The notes beneath the pieces are model-generated. The model saw only the letters and a list, made by a program, of their open reading frames with translations, was not told the DNA's origin and searched no databases. A DNA stretch of 34,392 nucleotides from assembly GCA_023145575.1 (NCBI GenBank), contig JAGLDN010000075.1, positions 1-34,392 on the forward strand. Reading direction: 5' to 3'. The DNA comes from Psychromonas sp. (GTDB taxonomy: Bacteria; Pseudomonadota; Gammaproteobacteria; Enterobacterales; Psychromonadaceae). Positions 19,501-29,491 of this stretch are shown piece by piece (the stretch's first letter is position 1; the number at the start of each line of letters is the position of its first letter). The position numbers and the translations under genes are program-made.

Positions 19501-20509
19501 CTTTATGCCCAAAAAACATAGACCAGAACAAGTTGGGGCAAAACTCAATACAACGAGTCAAGGTGAGCGATTTAATTTCGATGACGCATTATTTGTTGAA
19601 CATCCTCTTCCTATTTATAGCTTGTGCATTGGGCCAAGAAATGACCGCGTTTTACAATTAATTGATCAACATACTCAATTATCTTGCCCCATTAAAATCG
19701 TCTATTTAGATGATTTATTAGACAATTGGAGTTTTGTTTGCCGCGATGGCAATATTCAATTTATAATACATGAGCCCTCGTTAGGAAATTGCATTATTGA
19801 TCCACAACTCATTTATTATCGCGCTGGACTATTTGACGAAACTCATCCAAAGTGGCACGCATTACAGCAACTCACTCAATTACTTGACCAATGGCCTAAA
19901 TCTATTCTTTGTAGCCCATTAAAACATAATTTCAACAACTCCAAGCCATATCAAATGACACAAAGTTTAGCAAAGGCGTGTCAAATTAGTGATAATGTTG
20001 TTACACTTCCTGAAACCTATATCATTAAAGGACAGTCTGCTTGGAAGCATATTCAAAACAAAGCGCTCATTGTTAAGTCTCTATCCAGCTTTCATTCCGA
20101 TGTCGTTGATAAAAAAATATTCGGCTCATGGGCACACACAAAACTCGACCATCTACCTACCCTTTTTCAGTGTATTACCCCAGGTGATGATATTCGTATT
20201 CATTATTTTCGTGGACACTTTTCAGCCAAACGAATAAAAAAACAAGAGTCGAGCAATTATCGCTATTTCTCCGACGTAAAAAAAATGCAAGATTATTCAC
20301 CAAGCCAAGCCGTCAAGAATTTTTGTCAAAAAGTAGCGGATATCGAAGACAATGAATTATTAGGTATTGACTTTCTGCTGCAAGAAAATGGCCAGCTAAT
20401 ATGCTTAGAAGCCAACCCAGGCCCAGGTTGGAGTGCATTTCATCATGATGAATTACCGATAGGCGAAACATTTGTAGCACACATTCTTCACGGTTTATCT
20501 CATGACTGA
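19490..20509 (+). CDS. ATP-grasp family peptide ligase (RimK/MvdD-type), putative RiPP maturase
   Basis: Preferred start ATG 19490 (MKHSFMPKKHRPEQ). NSKPYQMTQSLAKACQI....LPETYI; ALIVKSLSSF; FQCITPGDDIRIHYFRGHFSAKRIKK; DNELLGIDFLLQENGQLICLEANPGPGW. Confidence 0.8.
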   Translation: MKHSFMPKKHRPEQVGAKLNTTSQGERFNFDDALFVEHPLPIYSLCIGPRNDRVLQLIDQHTQLSCPIKIVYLDDLLDNWSFVCRDGNIQFIIHEPSLGNCIIDPQLIYYRAGLFDETHPKWHALQQLTQLLDQWPKSILCSPLKHNFNNSKPYQMTQSLAKACQISDNVVTLPETYIIKGQSAWKHIQNKALIVKSLSSFHSDVVDKKIFGSWAHTKLDHLPTLFQCITPGDDIRIHYFRGHFSAKRIKKQESSNYRYFSDVKKMQDYSPSQAVKNFCQKVADIEDNELLGIDFLLQENGQLICLEANPGPGWSAFHHDELPIGETFVAHILHGLSHD

Positions 20510-22103
20510 GCTTAAATATTTTAAGTCGGCCTGTATTCTAAACGCTCTATTACTCTTTCTTCAATATATTAGTGCCTTGGTGTTTTTTGTAACACAGGGA
20601 TCGTTAATTACTATGGCTATTTCTCATAAGGCTCAATGGCTAAGTTTAAGCCAACTCATTATCGTATTTATTAGCAGTAAAGCACTGATGCTGATCGCGG
20701 ATGTAATAAAGCGTAATATTGTTGACTATATTAGTGTTCGTGAGATTAACTATCAATTTTTACAATGCTTTCCTCGACAACTTTATCGTGATCAAGCTCA
20801 TCTTGCGTCACATTTCTTTACCATGATCAATGATAATTTCAACAAACTCATTCGTTATAAACTTGGTATTTATAATAATAGAATCACGTTTGTGCTTGTT
20901 GGGCTAATTTACTTTAGCTTTTTAATCTATTCCCATTTTAATTTGGGCGGGATATTAGTACTGGTCTTATTCTTCCTTGTTTTTTTAAATCAATACCTTT
21001 GGGGAAACAAAGTAGACAAACACCTCGCTGACAATGAACGTCATAAGCGCTCGATCATGACTTGGATAGATGAGTATTTTCGAAGCTTTAGAGAAATTAA
21101 TCGTATCTGGCCTAAAGCAATCAAGACACAACATTGGGCAAAGCAGATTCTATCAAACTTTGCCCGCAGTAAAGAAAAGTTAGTTAACTACTTCCTCATC
21201 ATGAATTCAACCAGTCAATTGCTAGTTGAGATACCTTTTATTGCCATCACTGGGTTTATTATTTTAGAAGTCTATTGGCAACAAATTAGTTTAGCTCTGG
21301 CATTTGCTTGGTTTGGTATTGCACAATTTATCTTACAAGCGTCGCAAGGTTTAGCAAAAAACATCGAACTGAAAAAAAACTATCAAGCGCAATACAATGA
21401 GATTGACACGTTTTTTAGTGCTTTTAGTGCCCCCGCAAAGCGGCTAATAACCGCAAAGGTCGATGATCACGCTGATAATATTTATGAATTTACACTGCAA
21501 AATAAAAGCATAATTCGTTTAAGTACCCATGCAGGCATCCAGTTAATAGATGCCCCTAATGGCGCAGGGAAAACCACCTTGTTAGACACCTTACTTGATT
21601 ATGATCGCCATGCCAGCTTTCATCAAACCAAAGTACTGCAAGCCTATAAAATGGCTGTTTTAGCGCAGGAAATTAAGCTAATTGATCGAAAGTGCGTCGT
21701 ATTCCATGCTTTGTCTTGTTTTAGTCAGCAAATTACGGGGCCTGAACAAAAGATATCACTCAATGCATGCTGTAGACAAATCAAACAACATCTAGAGATA
21801 TTTTGCACACCCTCAGTTAGCGAAATATGGGTAACACGCCTACAACAATTAGGCGATGCCTACGATAAACGTTCAGAGAAATCACTGTCCACGGGTGAAA
21901 AAGTATTGCTTTCGTGGGCGCGAAACTGGTTTGCTTGGCAAGATAATGTTAGGATCTTAATTATGGATGAGTGTGATGCGGTTTTAGATCGTGATAATCA
22001 GGCTTTACTGTACAAAACCTTAATACAATTGGCTGAACATATAGCGATTTATATGGTATCTCACACCCTAGCACAATCAGGACTTGATAAATTAGATGAG
22101 TAA
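20502..22103 (+). CDS. ABC half-exporter: TM domain fused to ATPase domain
   Basis: Several TM helices, then Walker A APNGAGKTT, atypical signature LSTGEK, Walker B ILIMDECDAVLD, switch His VSHTL; overlaps upstream stop. Confidence 0.87.
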   Translation: MTELKYFKSACILNALLLFLQYISALVFFVTQGSLITMAISHKAQWLSLSQLIIVFISSKALMLIADVIKRNIVDYISVREINYQFLQCFPRQLYRDQAHLASHFFTMINDNFNKLIRYKLGIYNNRITFVLVGLIYFSFLIYSHFNLGGILVLVLFFLVFLNQYLWGNKVDKHLADNERHKRSIMTWIDEYFRSFREINRIWPKAIKTQHWAKQILSNFARSKEKLVNYFLIMNSTSQLLVEIPFIAITGFIILEVYWQQISLALAFAWFGIAQFILQASQGLAKNIELKKNYQAQYNEIDTFFSAFSAPAKRLITAKVDDHADNIYEFTLQNKSIIRLSTHAGIQLIDAPNGAGKTTLLDTLLDYDRHASFHQTKVLQAYKMAVLAQEIKLIDRKCVVFHALSCFSQQITGPEQKISLNACCRQIKQHLEIFCTPSVSEIWVTRLQQLGDAYDKRSEKSLSTGEKVLLSWARNWFAWQDNVRILIMDECDAVLDRDNQALLYKTLIQLAEHIAIYMVSHTLAQSGLDKLDE

Positions 22104-22803
22104 ACCTGCATTAATTAGTTGCCAGCACCTAAGTAAATCGTATGGTCACTCAACCAATGCTTCGGTTATCTTGCGTGATATTACACTCACTATCGAAGAA
22201 GGCTGCTACGTGGCTTTAATGGGTCCATCTGGCTCAGGTAAATCGACATTATTAAATATTTTAGGTTGTTTAGATGACTTTGATAGCGGTAGCTATCATT
22301 TATTAAACTACGCCATTGAACAACAATCTTTAAACCTGTTAAGCCAGATCCGATGTCGTCATATCGGCTTTATTTTTCAAGACTATGGCTTAGTCAACGA
22401 ATACAGCGTGCTCGATAACATTAGTTTACCCCTATATCTTCAAGGCATTGCAAAAACGCGTGCTAACGCAAAAGCCCTCGTCTTGTTAAAACGATTTACA
22501 TTGCAGGATCATGCGGATAAATACCCGCTGACATTGTCTGGTGGTCAACAACAACGTGTTGCTATCTGCCGCGCCCTCATCAGTCAACCTAAGGTGATTT
22601 TAGCCGATGAGCCCACGGGTAACTTAGATCAGCAATCTGGCCAGCAAGTACTGGAACTGTTTGACGAGATACACCAGCAAGGTGTCACCTTAGTCGTTGC
22701 CACCCATGATACTACGTTAGCCACGCGAGCACAGAAAATATTCCATATTGAAGATGGGAAAATTCAAACAATGGCACCCAAAGAGATGGAAACAGATGTT
22801 TAA
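22096..22803 (+). CDS. ABC transporter ATPase, MacB/LolD type
   Basis: GPSGSGKSTLLNILGCLDDFDSGSY, LSGGQQQRVAICRALISQPKVILADEPTGNLD, VATHD. Confidence 0.96.
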   Translation: MSKPALISCQHLSKSYGHSTNASVILRDITLTIEEGCYVALMGPSGSGKSTLLNILGCLDDFDSGSYHLLNYAIEQQSLNLLSQIRCRHIGFIFQDYGLVNEYSVLDNISLPLYLQGIAKTRANAKALVLLKRFTLQDHADKYPLTLSGGQQQRVAICRALISQPKVILADEPTGNLDQQSGQQVLELFDEIHQQGVTLVVATHDTTLATRAQKIFHIEDGKIQTMAPKEMETDV

Positions 22804-23935
22804 TAGTCGACGAATGGCCATGACCATGAAAATAGTAATCAGCGTTATCGTTCTTCTCAGCATAGGATTATTCATCCGCCACCATCATCAACAAACGACC
22901 ATTAAAACTATCGCTGTCAAGCAAGGCCCTATCATTGAAACAATTGAGTCACCAGGTCAAATTGTTCCCCAACATGTATCGCAAATTCGTTCAGCTATCT
23001 CTGGTGTTGTGGCTAAATTATTGGTTCGTGCAGGTGATCACGTCAAAAAAGGCCAAGTCTTATTAAGTATCAGCCCAACTCCGACACCCAATGACACGTT
23101 AATAGCGAGCTCTGCCGTAGAAGCGGCTAACATTAACTTACTAAAAGCACTGCACGACTGGCATCGAAATCAACAAATGTATCAGCACCGTGTTATTGCT
23201 AAACAAACCCTCGATAATTATGAAACTACGTATCTCACGAGCAAAAATGACTTGCTAAGAGCTCAAAATCATCTGAAATTATTAGAAAAAGGTAAAGCCA
23301 ATATCGGCGGACACCTGTTAGATAGCCTCATAAAAAGCCCAATGCAGGGGACTGTATTAAAAATTAACATTAATCAAGGCGACTCTATCGTACCCGTCAC
23401 CGAATATCAATCTGGTACGCCATTATTAATCATCGCTGATTTATCACGACTTGAATTTCACAGTATTATTAGTCAGCTAGATGTACAAAAACTTCAGCTA
23501 AAACAAGATGCTATCATTTATTTACAATCCTTAAATAATGAAACCATCAAAGCTAACGTAAGTAGCATCGCTTGGCTGAGTGAGGCTGATGATCCATCCA
23601 AAACCCAATCTGACTTATTTCACATTGACTCACCTTATGCCAATGGCTATCAAGTCATTCTTAATAAATTGCAACTCCCCAAACACTATAAACTGCGGGC
23701 AGGTCTTGTGGGTAATGCCGAATTTGTCATAAATAAACACGCACATGCGTTATTCATTCCTCAGCAAGCAATCTTTTATTCCACTCAAGCATCACCTTAT
23801 GTCTGGCTTAAACAAAAGGGGCAATTTCTAAAGGTCTCTATTAAACTTGGGCTAAGTTCAAATGAACAAGTCGAAATTATAAGTGGATTGAAGATTGCTG
23901 ATCGCGTTGCCCTATCACAGCCCACCTCAGGGTAG
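22796..23935 (+). CDS. HlyD/MacA-like periplasmic adaptor
   Basis: Preferred start ATG 22796 (MFNSRRMAMTMKIVISVIVLLSIGLFI); VAKLLVRAGDHVKKGQVLLSISP, IKSPMQGTVLKININQGDSI. Confidence 0.92.
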   Translation: MFNSRRMAMTMKIVISVIVLLSIGLFIRHHHQQTTIKTIAVKQGPIIETIESPGQIVPQHVSQIRSAISGVVAKLLVRAGDHVKKGQVLLSISPTPTPNDTLIASSAVEAANINLLKALHDWHRNQQMYQHRVIAKQTLDNYETTYLTSKNDLLRAQNHLKLLEKGKANIGGHLLDSLIKSPMQGTVLKININQGDSIVPVTEYQSGTPLLIIADLSRLEFHSIISQLDVQKLQLKQDAIIYLQSLNNETIKANVSSIAWLSEADDPSKTQSDLFHIDSPYANGYQVILNKLQLPKHYKLRAGLVGNAEFVINKHAHALFIPQQAIFYSTQASPYVWLKQKGQFLKVSIKLGLSSNEQVEIISGLKIADRVALSQPTSG

Positions 23936-23939
23936 AGAT

Positions 23940-25178
23940 ATGCCAAAATCATTATCTTCATCTCAATCTATTCTTCCTTTGATTGTAAATGAACTATGCC
24001 ATTGGAGATCATGGCTACTTTGTATCGTTCTATCCTGGGGTATTCTCTGTTTAACTGTTGCATTATCACTAAGCTGGCTTAATTACGCTAAAAATAAAGC
24101 CAGGTTAACCCATATAGCAAAGCCGACTGTATATTTTGCTTTTGATAAAACAGGCTTAAATTATCATGATCAAATAGCTCATCAGTATTTTCAATTATCA
24201 CTGAAACAAATTAACGGCTTGAAAAATGCATTTCCAAGTATCAGCGTTATTACGCCAGTCATTACCAGCCCTTATCTACAAATCTTGCAATATCAAAATC
24301 GACGAGTGAAAACCACGATTATGGGTAAAAATGTTAGTAGTCAAAAAATTGAAGTTGATGATATCTTGCCACCAGGTCGATTTTTTTCCGCTTTAGATGA
24401 ACAGGCCCATCACCATGTTATTATCTTATCGCCTTACGTGAGTGAAAAATTATTTACTACACTAAACAGTGTTGGCAAAATTGTATTACTGCATGGATCA
24501 CCCATGCGCGTTATTGGCGTATTAAATCCTCAATCCAATTTTTTAAGTGGAAACGGTACAAATGCTTTAGTTCCTCTAGGTTTGGCAAGAGACTTCTGGG
24601 GATCGCGCGCGTTGTGGTTCGAATTTTTATTAAAACCACACACGCAAGTAGCACCCTTTATCGCGCAATTAAAGAACACGTTACGCCATCATTGGCACTT
24701 AGCGCCAAAAGAAACCCGCTTATTCTTAACGTGGACACTCGATAAGTTGTACAGCATGAATCAGCAAAGCTTTTTTTTAAGTTATTGTTTTAGTCTTGCT
24801 TGTGGATTTATTTTATTTTTAACGGCATTATCAGTATTTTATAATTTATACAAATATTTTTTACAGCAACGTCACCGTCAATTTGGAATTATCCTCTGCT
24901 TAGGGGCAGATCATAGTTTTATATCACGCTGGGTATTCACTGAATTATGTGGACTCATTAGTATTAGTACGCTTATCGCATTATTAGGCAGTTTTGTTAT
25001 CAATGCCTATTTACGTTGGGCAGGGTTAAGTGAGCAATCACTTTTCGCTTGGCCCCTCATCATCATTTTATTAATTGCAAGTTGCTCTGTCTTATTATTT
25101 GGATTTCTTATTCAAAAATCAACACTGCAATATTTACGACAACGCAGCATAATGGATGTAATTCAGCGTGCTTTTTAA
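23940..25178 (+). CDS. FtsX/MacB-like permease 1
   Basis: ATG 23940 (MPKSLSSSQSILPLIVNELCHWRSWLLCIVLSWGILCLTVAL), large extracytoplasmic region, three C-terminal TM segments. Confidence 0.82.
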   Translation: MPKSLSSSQSILPLIVNELCHWRSWLLCIVLSWGILCLTVALSLSWLNYAKNKARLTHIAKPTVYFAFDKTGLNYHDQIAHQYFQLSLKQINGLKNAFPSISVITPVITSPYLQILQYQNRRVKTTIMGKNVSSQKIEVDDILPPGRFFSALDEQAHHHVIILSPYVSEKLFTTLNSVGKIVLLHGSPMRVIGVLNPQSNFLSGNGTNALVPLGLARDFWGSRALWFEFLLKPHTQVAPFIAQLKNTLRHHWHLAPKETRLFLTWTLDKLYSMNQQSFFLSYCFSLACGFILFLTALSVFYNLYKYFLQQRHRQFGIILCLGADHSFISRWVFTELCGLISISTLIALLGSFVINAYLRWAGLSEQSLFAWPLIIILLIASCSVLLFGFLIQKSTLQYLRQRSIMDVIQRAF

Positions 25179-26301
25179 ATATAAACTTTCCTGGCATACT
25201 ATCCTCGCACTATGTTTAAGTGTTGTTTTTTTATTGGTATCGGCAAACATTGGTCAAGCAATGCTGCAAATCGGAACAACTGTTTTACAGAGCTTCGGTC
25301 TTAATAAAATTGTGCTCTCTGTTAAAGATCTACCTGTTTTCCATCGTGGTTTATTGTTAAGCGATGCATTGGCATTAAAAAAATCAACCAATGTAAGCAA
25401 GCTTGCGGTCATCAAATCACGTTACATTTCAATATCTACCACGAATAAAACCGTTGACGCGGTAGCATTAAAGCTGATCTCTCGAGATTATTTTATGATT
25501 AATCGCTATCACCTTATTGCGGGTTATCAGCTTCCCCAAAAAGCCTTTAAAACGTGTCGGCCTTTTGCATTGATTGATACACAATTACAAAAGCGGATAC
25601 ATTGGTATGCTGGCCAGCCAATATGGTTTAAAGGCATGTTGTTACACGTCACAGGCATAGTGTCGTTTAATAGCATTGGATCCTCTCCTGGCACACTTTG
25701 GTTACCGTGGTGTAGCTTGCTAGGTACGGGTACAAGTATTTATGTGGATCAAATTGAATTATTGCTGCGATCGAATAAATACAAAAAATTAGTTATTCAA
25801 CAACTACAACACAGGCTTGGCTTGCCGTCGATTAATGATATTGAGGAACAAAACTTTAATGGCGCAGTCGCCCTGATACAACATTATCAAAACAGTTTTT
25901 TGCATTTTTTATACTTTATTAGTTTAAGTAGCTTCTTAACGGCCGTATTTGGCTTAAGTATTTATATTTTTGCCTTAATCAAGCAAAATGAGAAAAAAAA
26001 CTTTATTCGCTCTACATTAGGAGAGAAAGTACGCGCTCAAATTATTGGCTATATTCGGATTGCGCTTGTCTATTTTTTATATAGCTATATTCTGGGTAGT
26101 ATAATTAGTTTTGTGATCATTCGATGGATTAATTCTCTACAAATAAAAATTCAATCATTGGCTAATATGATATTACACATCTCATTCTCTCCTAGCTTGT
26201 TACTTTATAGTTTTATTTCTGGCGCAATTATTATCGCAGCAACTGTTTACGTAATTAGCCATCGAAAATTAAACCAATTACCCATTCATATTTTAAAATA
26301 A
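25168..26301 (+). CDS. FtsX/MacB-like permease 2
   Basis: GTG start at 25168 overlapping previous stop; N-terminal TM, extracytoplasmic domain with RYISIS...ISRDYFMINRYHLIAG and ALIDTQL, C-terminal TMs. Confidence 0.82.
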   Translation: MLFKYKLSWHTILALCLSVVFLLVSANIGQAMLQIGTTVLQSFGLNKIVLSVKDLPVFHRGLLLSDALALKKSTNVSKLAVIKSRYISISTTNKTVDAVALKLISRDYFMINRYHLIAGYQLPQKAFKTCRPFALIDTQLQKRIHWYAGQPIWFKGMLLHVTGIVSFNSIGSSPGTLWLPWCSLLGTGTSIYVDQIELLLRSNKYKKLVIQQLQHRLGLPSINDIEEQNFNGAVALIQHYQNSFLHFLYFISLSSFLTAVFGLSIYIFALIKQNEKKNFIRSTLGEKVRAQIIGYIRIALVYFLYSYILGSIISFVIIRWINSLQIKIQSLANMILHISFSPSLLLYSFISGAIIIAATVYVISHRKLNQLPIHILK

Positions 26302-26315
26302 CGTATTTCAAAAAC

Positions 26316-26651
26316 TACCACGCAAGGCTTTCGCAACCATGCACCTGGCAAGCAGGTTTTTTTATTTTCAAGCAATAATCATAATTTATACCATTCCGAT
26401 TAATAAAGTAGTGAGAATTTGCGTAGAGAAAATAGCTAAAAGCAAGGCGCATGATTGAGTAATAGCTGGCTATTGCGATTGAGTGCAACGAAGATATTAG
26501 TTATTTTAACCATTAAAAAAATGAGAAAATACTTAGGCGGATTGGTATTATTTCCTAATTCAATCATTAATCTAAATTGTTTATCCCACCCTTTCTTTTC
26601 AAAAACTGCGCGAGTAATGTCTCTATACCCGTAACCAATTAAAGTTTTCAT
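26316..26651 (-). pseudogene. sufE remnant, interrupted and frameshifted
   Basis: 26552-26651 encodes FEKKGWDKQFRLMIELGN (cf. FDDNKSWDKQFKLIIELGN of intact sufE); beyond the insertion 26316-26385 gives PACQVHGCESLAW* (cf. PARQVQGCESLAW) after a TGA and a 1-nt shift; ATG overlaps the mrcB stop (ATGA). Confidence 0.88.
26390..26547. mobile_element. 158-bp MITE-like insertion in the sufE remnant
   Basis: ACCATTCCGATTAATAAAGT...ACTTAGGCGGATTGGTA with imperfect terminal inverted repeats, flanked by TTAT (26386-26389 and 26548-26551); absent from intact sufE. Confidence 0.75.
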
Positions 26652-28687
26652 TGTCCAGCCTTTTCATTCATATAATAAGAAAATAAAACCAGCGCTCCGC
26701 TGCTACCCGTTAATCCAATACTTTTATCATTATCATTTCCGACCCAAATAGACAGCATTTGAGAATCATCAAAACCAACAAACCAACTATCGATCAGTTG
26801 ACTACTTGAACCTGTTTTACCATAAAAATTACCCTCAGGATTTCGCCAGCGCAAACTTCGTGCAGTCCCTGTTTGAGTAACCTCATGCAACATACTATTG
26901 AGAGATTCTATCACGGAGGCAGAAAATATTTGTTTAAATTGATTTGTTCGTGTATAGAGTAATTCGCCCTCGCTTGAGGTTATCCCGCGGATCATTGATA
27001 ACTTTTTATATCGCCCTTGCATTGCGATCGGCTGATACATTTGCGCGACTTGAAAAGGAGATAATGACAAACTACCTAGCACTAGAGAAGGATAAGATTT
27101 GATATTTTGATTAATACCCATTTTATGCAAATTCGCAATAACGCGATGCAATCCAACTTGCATGCCTAAATTAACTGTCGGCACGTTGAGTGAATATGCT
27201 AACGCGTAGGATAAACTCACCTCGCCTCTGTATTTACGATCATAGTTTTTAGGCACCCAACTTTGACCTTCTGAACTTGTTAAAACAATTCGTTTATCAC
27301 TTAATATCGAATCGTGCGTATAGCCATGTTCAAGTGCCGTTAAATAAACAGCAGGTTTTACTAGCGATCCAATGGGGCGTTTTGCATATAATGCGCGATT
27401 AAATCCGCTAAATTTAACCTCTTTCCCAGAGACTATCGCGCGAATTTCAGCGTATTTCCTGTCGCTCACCACAATTGCAGCTTGTAAATTATTTTGACCT
27501 TTCCTTTTGATACGTTTAATGCCGTTTATAACCGCTATTTCTGCATCTTTTTGTGCAATAGGATCAATAGAGGTAAAAATAGAAAGCCCGCTTTGCTTTA
27601 GGACGCTGCCTGGGACTTGATCTTTAAGCTCGCGCTCTAACAAGCCAAGAAAAGCAGGGTTTGAGCGTTGATTAAGGGCGTGCATATCACTTACATTCAA
27701 CGCCTCTTTCACAGCATATTGATATTGCCCTTTATTTATCAGGTTATTTTGAACCATTAAACGCAGCACTAAATTACGACGTGCTAAAGCCCGTTTTGGG
27801 TTTCGCCTTGGATTATAATAAGATGGCCCTTTAATAATGGCAACAAGAAAAGCCATTTGATCAACACGCAATTCATTTATTGGGCGCGAAAAATAAAAGT
27901 CACTAGCAAGCCCAATACCATACACGCCTTTTCTTCCGTTTTGGGCTAAATACACCTCATTCAAATAAGCTTCTAATAGCCTATTTTTGCTGTATTGTTG
28001 ATTTAGCAATACAGCGAGATAAGCCTCAGTAAACTTTCGCCATAAAGTGCGTTTCCCCGTTAAAAATAAATTCTTGGCAAGTTGTTGCGTTATGGTACTC
28101 CCCCCTTCAACTGTATGCCCTGCTTTAAAATTAGCAATAAATGCCCGCAATATCGCAACGGGAGAGATCCCTTCATTACGGTAATAGTCCCTATCTTCCA
28201 ACAATAGAAGCGTATTAATAAACAACCTAGGAATTTTGTTAAAAGGGACAAAAACACGGTCTTGAGCTTTACTTTCACACAAACGAGCTAATAATAAAGG
28301 ATCAAATCGCAACGCAGTCCATTGTTTATTAGCGCTCTTAATTGAAACAACTTTACCATCATAAAAACGAATGCTGACTTTCAATTCTCCTTGAGCCGTA
28401 TCTGGAAAATCAAAACCTCGTCGATAAACAATCACCATATTTTTTTGGACAGCAAACTGTCCTATAGCTTGCACAGTATGAACTGGACGATAATTTAACT
28501 GCTTAAGCGCTTTAATAAATACTTTTTTAGGGAGTTTGTTGCCTATTTCAACGGTTAACGGTAATCCAAACACTTGCGCAGGTAAATCTCGCCTTTGTCT
28601 CTCTAATTTACCCTTCATTGTTTGATCAAGGTAAATTCCCATTAATAAAAGAAATGCAATAATGCCCAGCATTGCTGCGCATGTCAC
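26648..28687 (-). CDS. mrcB: Penicillin-binding protein 1B (bifunctional transglycosylase/transpeptidase)
   Basis: UB2H-like region, LLLEDRDYYRNEGISPVAILRAF, EGGSTITQQLAKNLFL, KRPIGSLVKPAVYLTAL, SLNVPTVNLG, GKTGSS. Confidence 0.95.
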   Translation of the reverse strand: MTCAAMLGIIAFLLLMGIYLDQTMKGKLERQRRDLPAQVFGLPLTVEIGNKLPKKVFIKALKQLNYRPVHTVQAIGQFAVQKNMVIVYRRGFDFPDTAQGELKVSIRFYDGKVVSIKSANKQWTALRFDPLLLARLCESKAQDRVFVPFNKIPRLFINTLLLLEDRDYYRNEGISPVAILRAFIANFKAGHTVEGGSTITQQLAKNLFLTGKRTLWRKFTEAYLAVLLNQQYSKNRLLEAYLNEVYLAQNGRKGVYGIGLASDFYFSRPINELRVDQMAFLVAIIKGPSYYNPRRNPKRALARRNLVLRLMVQNNLINKGQYQYAVKEALNVSDMHALNQRSNPAFLGLLERELKDQVPGSVLKQSGLSIFTSIDPIAQKDAEIAVINGIKRIKRKGQNNLQAAIVVSDRKYAEIRAIVSGKEVKFSGFNRALYAKRPIGSLVKPAVYLTALEHGYTHDSILSDKRIVLTSSEGQSWVPKNYDRKYRGEVSLSYALAYSLNVPTVNLGMQVGLHRVIANLHKMGINQNIKSYPSLVLGSLSLSPFQVAQMYQPIAMQGRYKKLSMIRGITSSEGELLYTRTNQFKQIFSASVIESLNSMLHEVTQTGTARSLRWRNPEGNFYGKTGSSSQLIDSWFVGFDDSQMLSIWVGNDNDKSIGLTGSSGALVLFSYYMNEKAGQ

Positions 28688-28852
28688 TTTCCAAAGAAAA
28701 GTAAGAATGGTCTGCTTGAAGGTTGATTTAATATTTTTCTTCCTAACTTGGCTTTTTACCTTGTGATTTGCATTCGAATTCTTATTTTAAACGCAAGCCA
28801 CCTTACAAGGTAAAACAGCTCGGCAAATTATCTGCGAATACATAGCTTAATA

Positions 28853-29021
28853 TTTACGCCCATATGACGTAAAATGAAAAGTATACAAGTAAAACGACAA
28901 GCTCCGCGAATTGTTGCTAGACTAAATGTTGTACCATTGCTGGACATCGGGGCTGAAGCATGTTAAAAGATCTTTGATTTAGCCTTATAAATCTTTTATT
29001 TTAAGATAACATGGGTATAAA
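28853..29021. repeat. Eroded intergenic element with inverted TATACCCAT-type ends
   Basis: Left TTTACGCCCATATGACGTAAAAT, right TTTTAAGATAACATGGGTATAAA. Confidence 0.5.
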
Positions 29022-29491
29022 TTATACTGTTCGAATTAATCAAACATCAGCAAATAATCCGCATTTGATTCAAGTTCCCTTTGTAACATTTGCGTTAAAA
29101 CACCTTCTGCTCAAGTCTTAATAATTAACGATGTGATTAATAATGAATTTAGTGGTCATTTCAATGGCTTATGCAAACCAGCCTGCCAGCTGCAAGCCTT
29201 TTCCTCATAAATGCCACAAACTATTCGAAGCAATTCACAGCGTAAGAGGAGCAAACTTGACAAAAATGTAGTAGAGCGTCATCATCTAGCTCTAAAAATT
29301 TACTGTGTCATTTAATCGCGTAAACATCAGCACATTAAATACCAATCACACTAAAATAAGTGATTAATCTTAAACGTTAACATGAGTTACTTCTGTATAA
29401 TATTTGTAAATAATATTAATACAAATAATATAAAACCGTTTAATATATCACTAAAAATAATATTATTGCTTTCAATATAAAGGAAAAAAAT

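Noticed and set aside
19133-20237. Small ORFs within the RiPP operon (19133..19324, 19989..20237, 19354..19548 minus)
   Set aside because: Out-of-frame inside well-supported coding regions.
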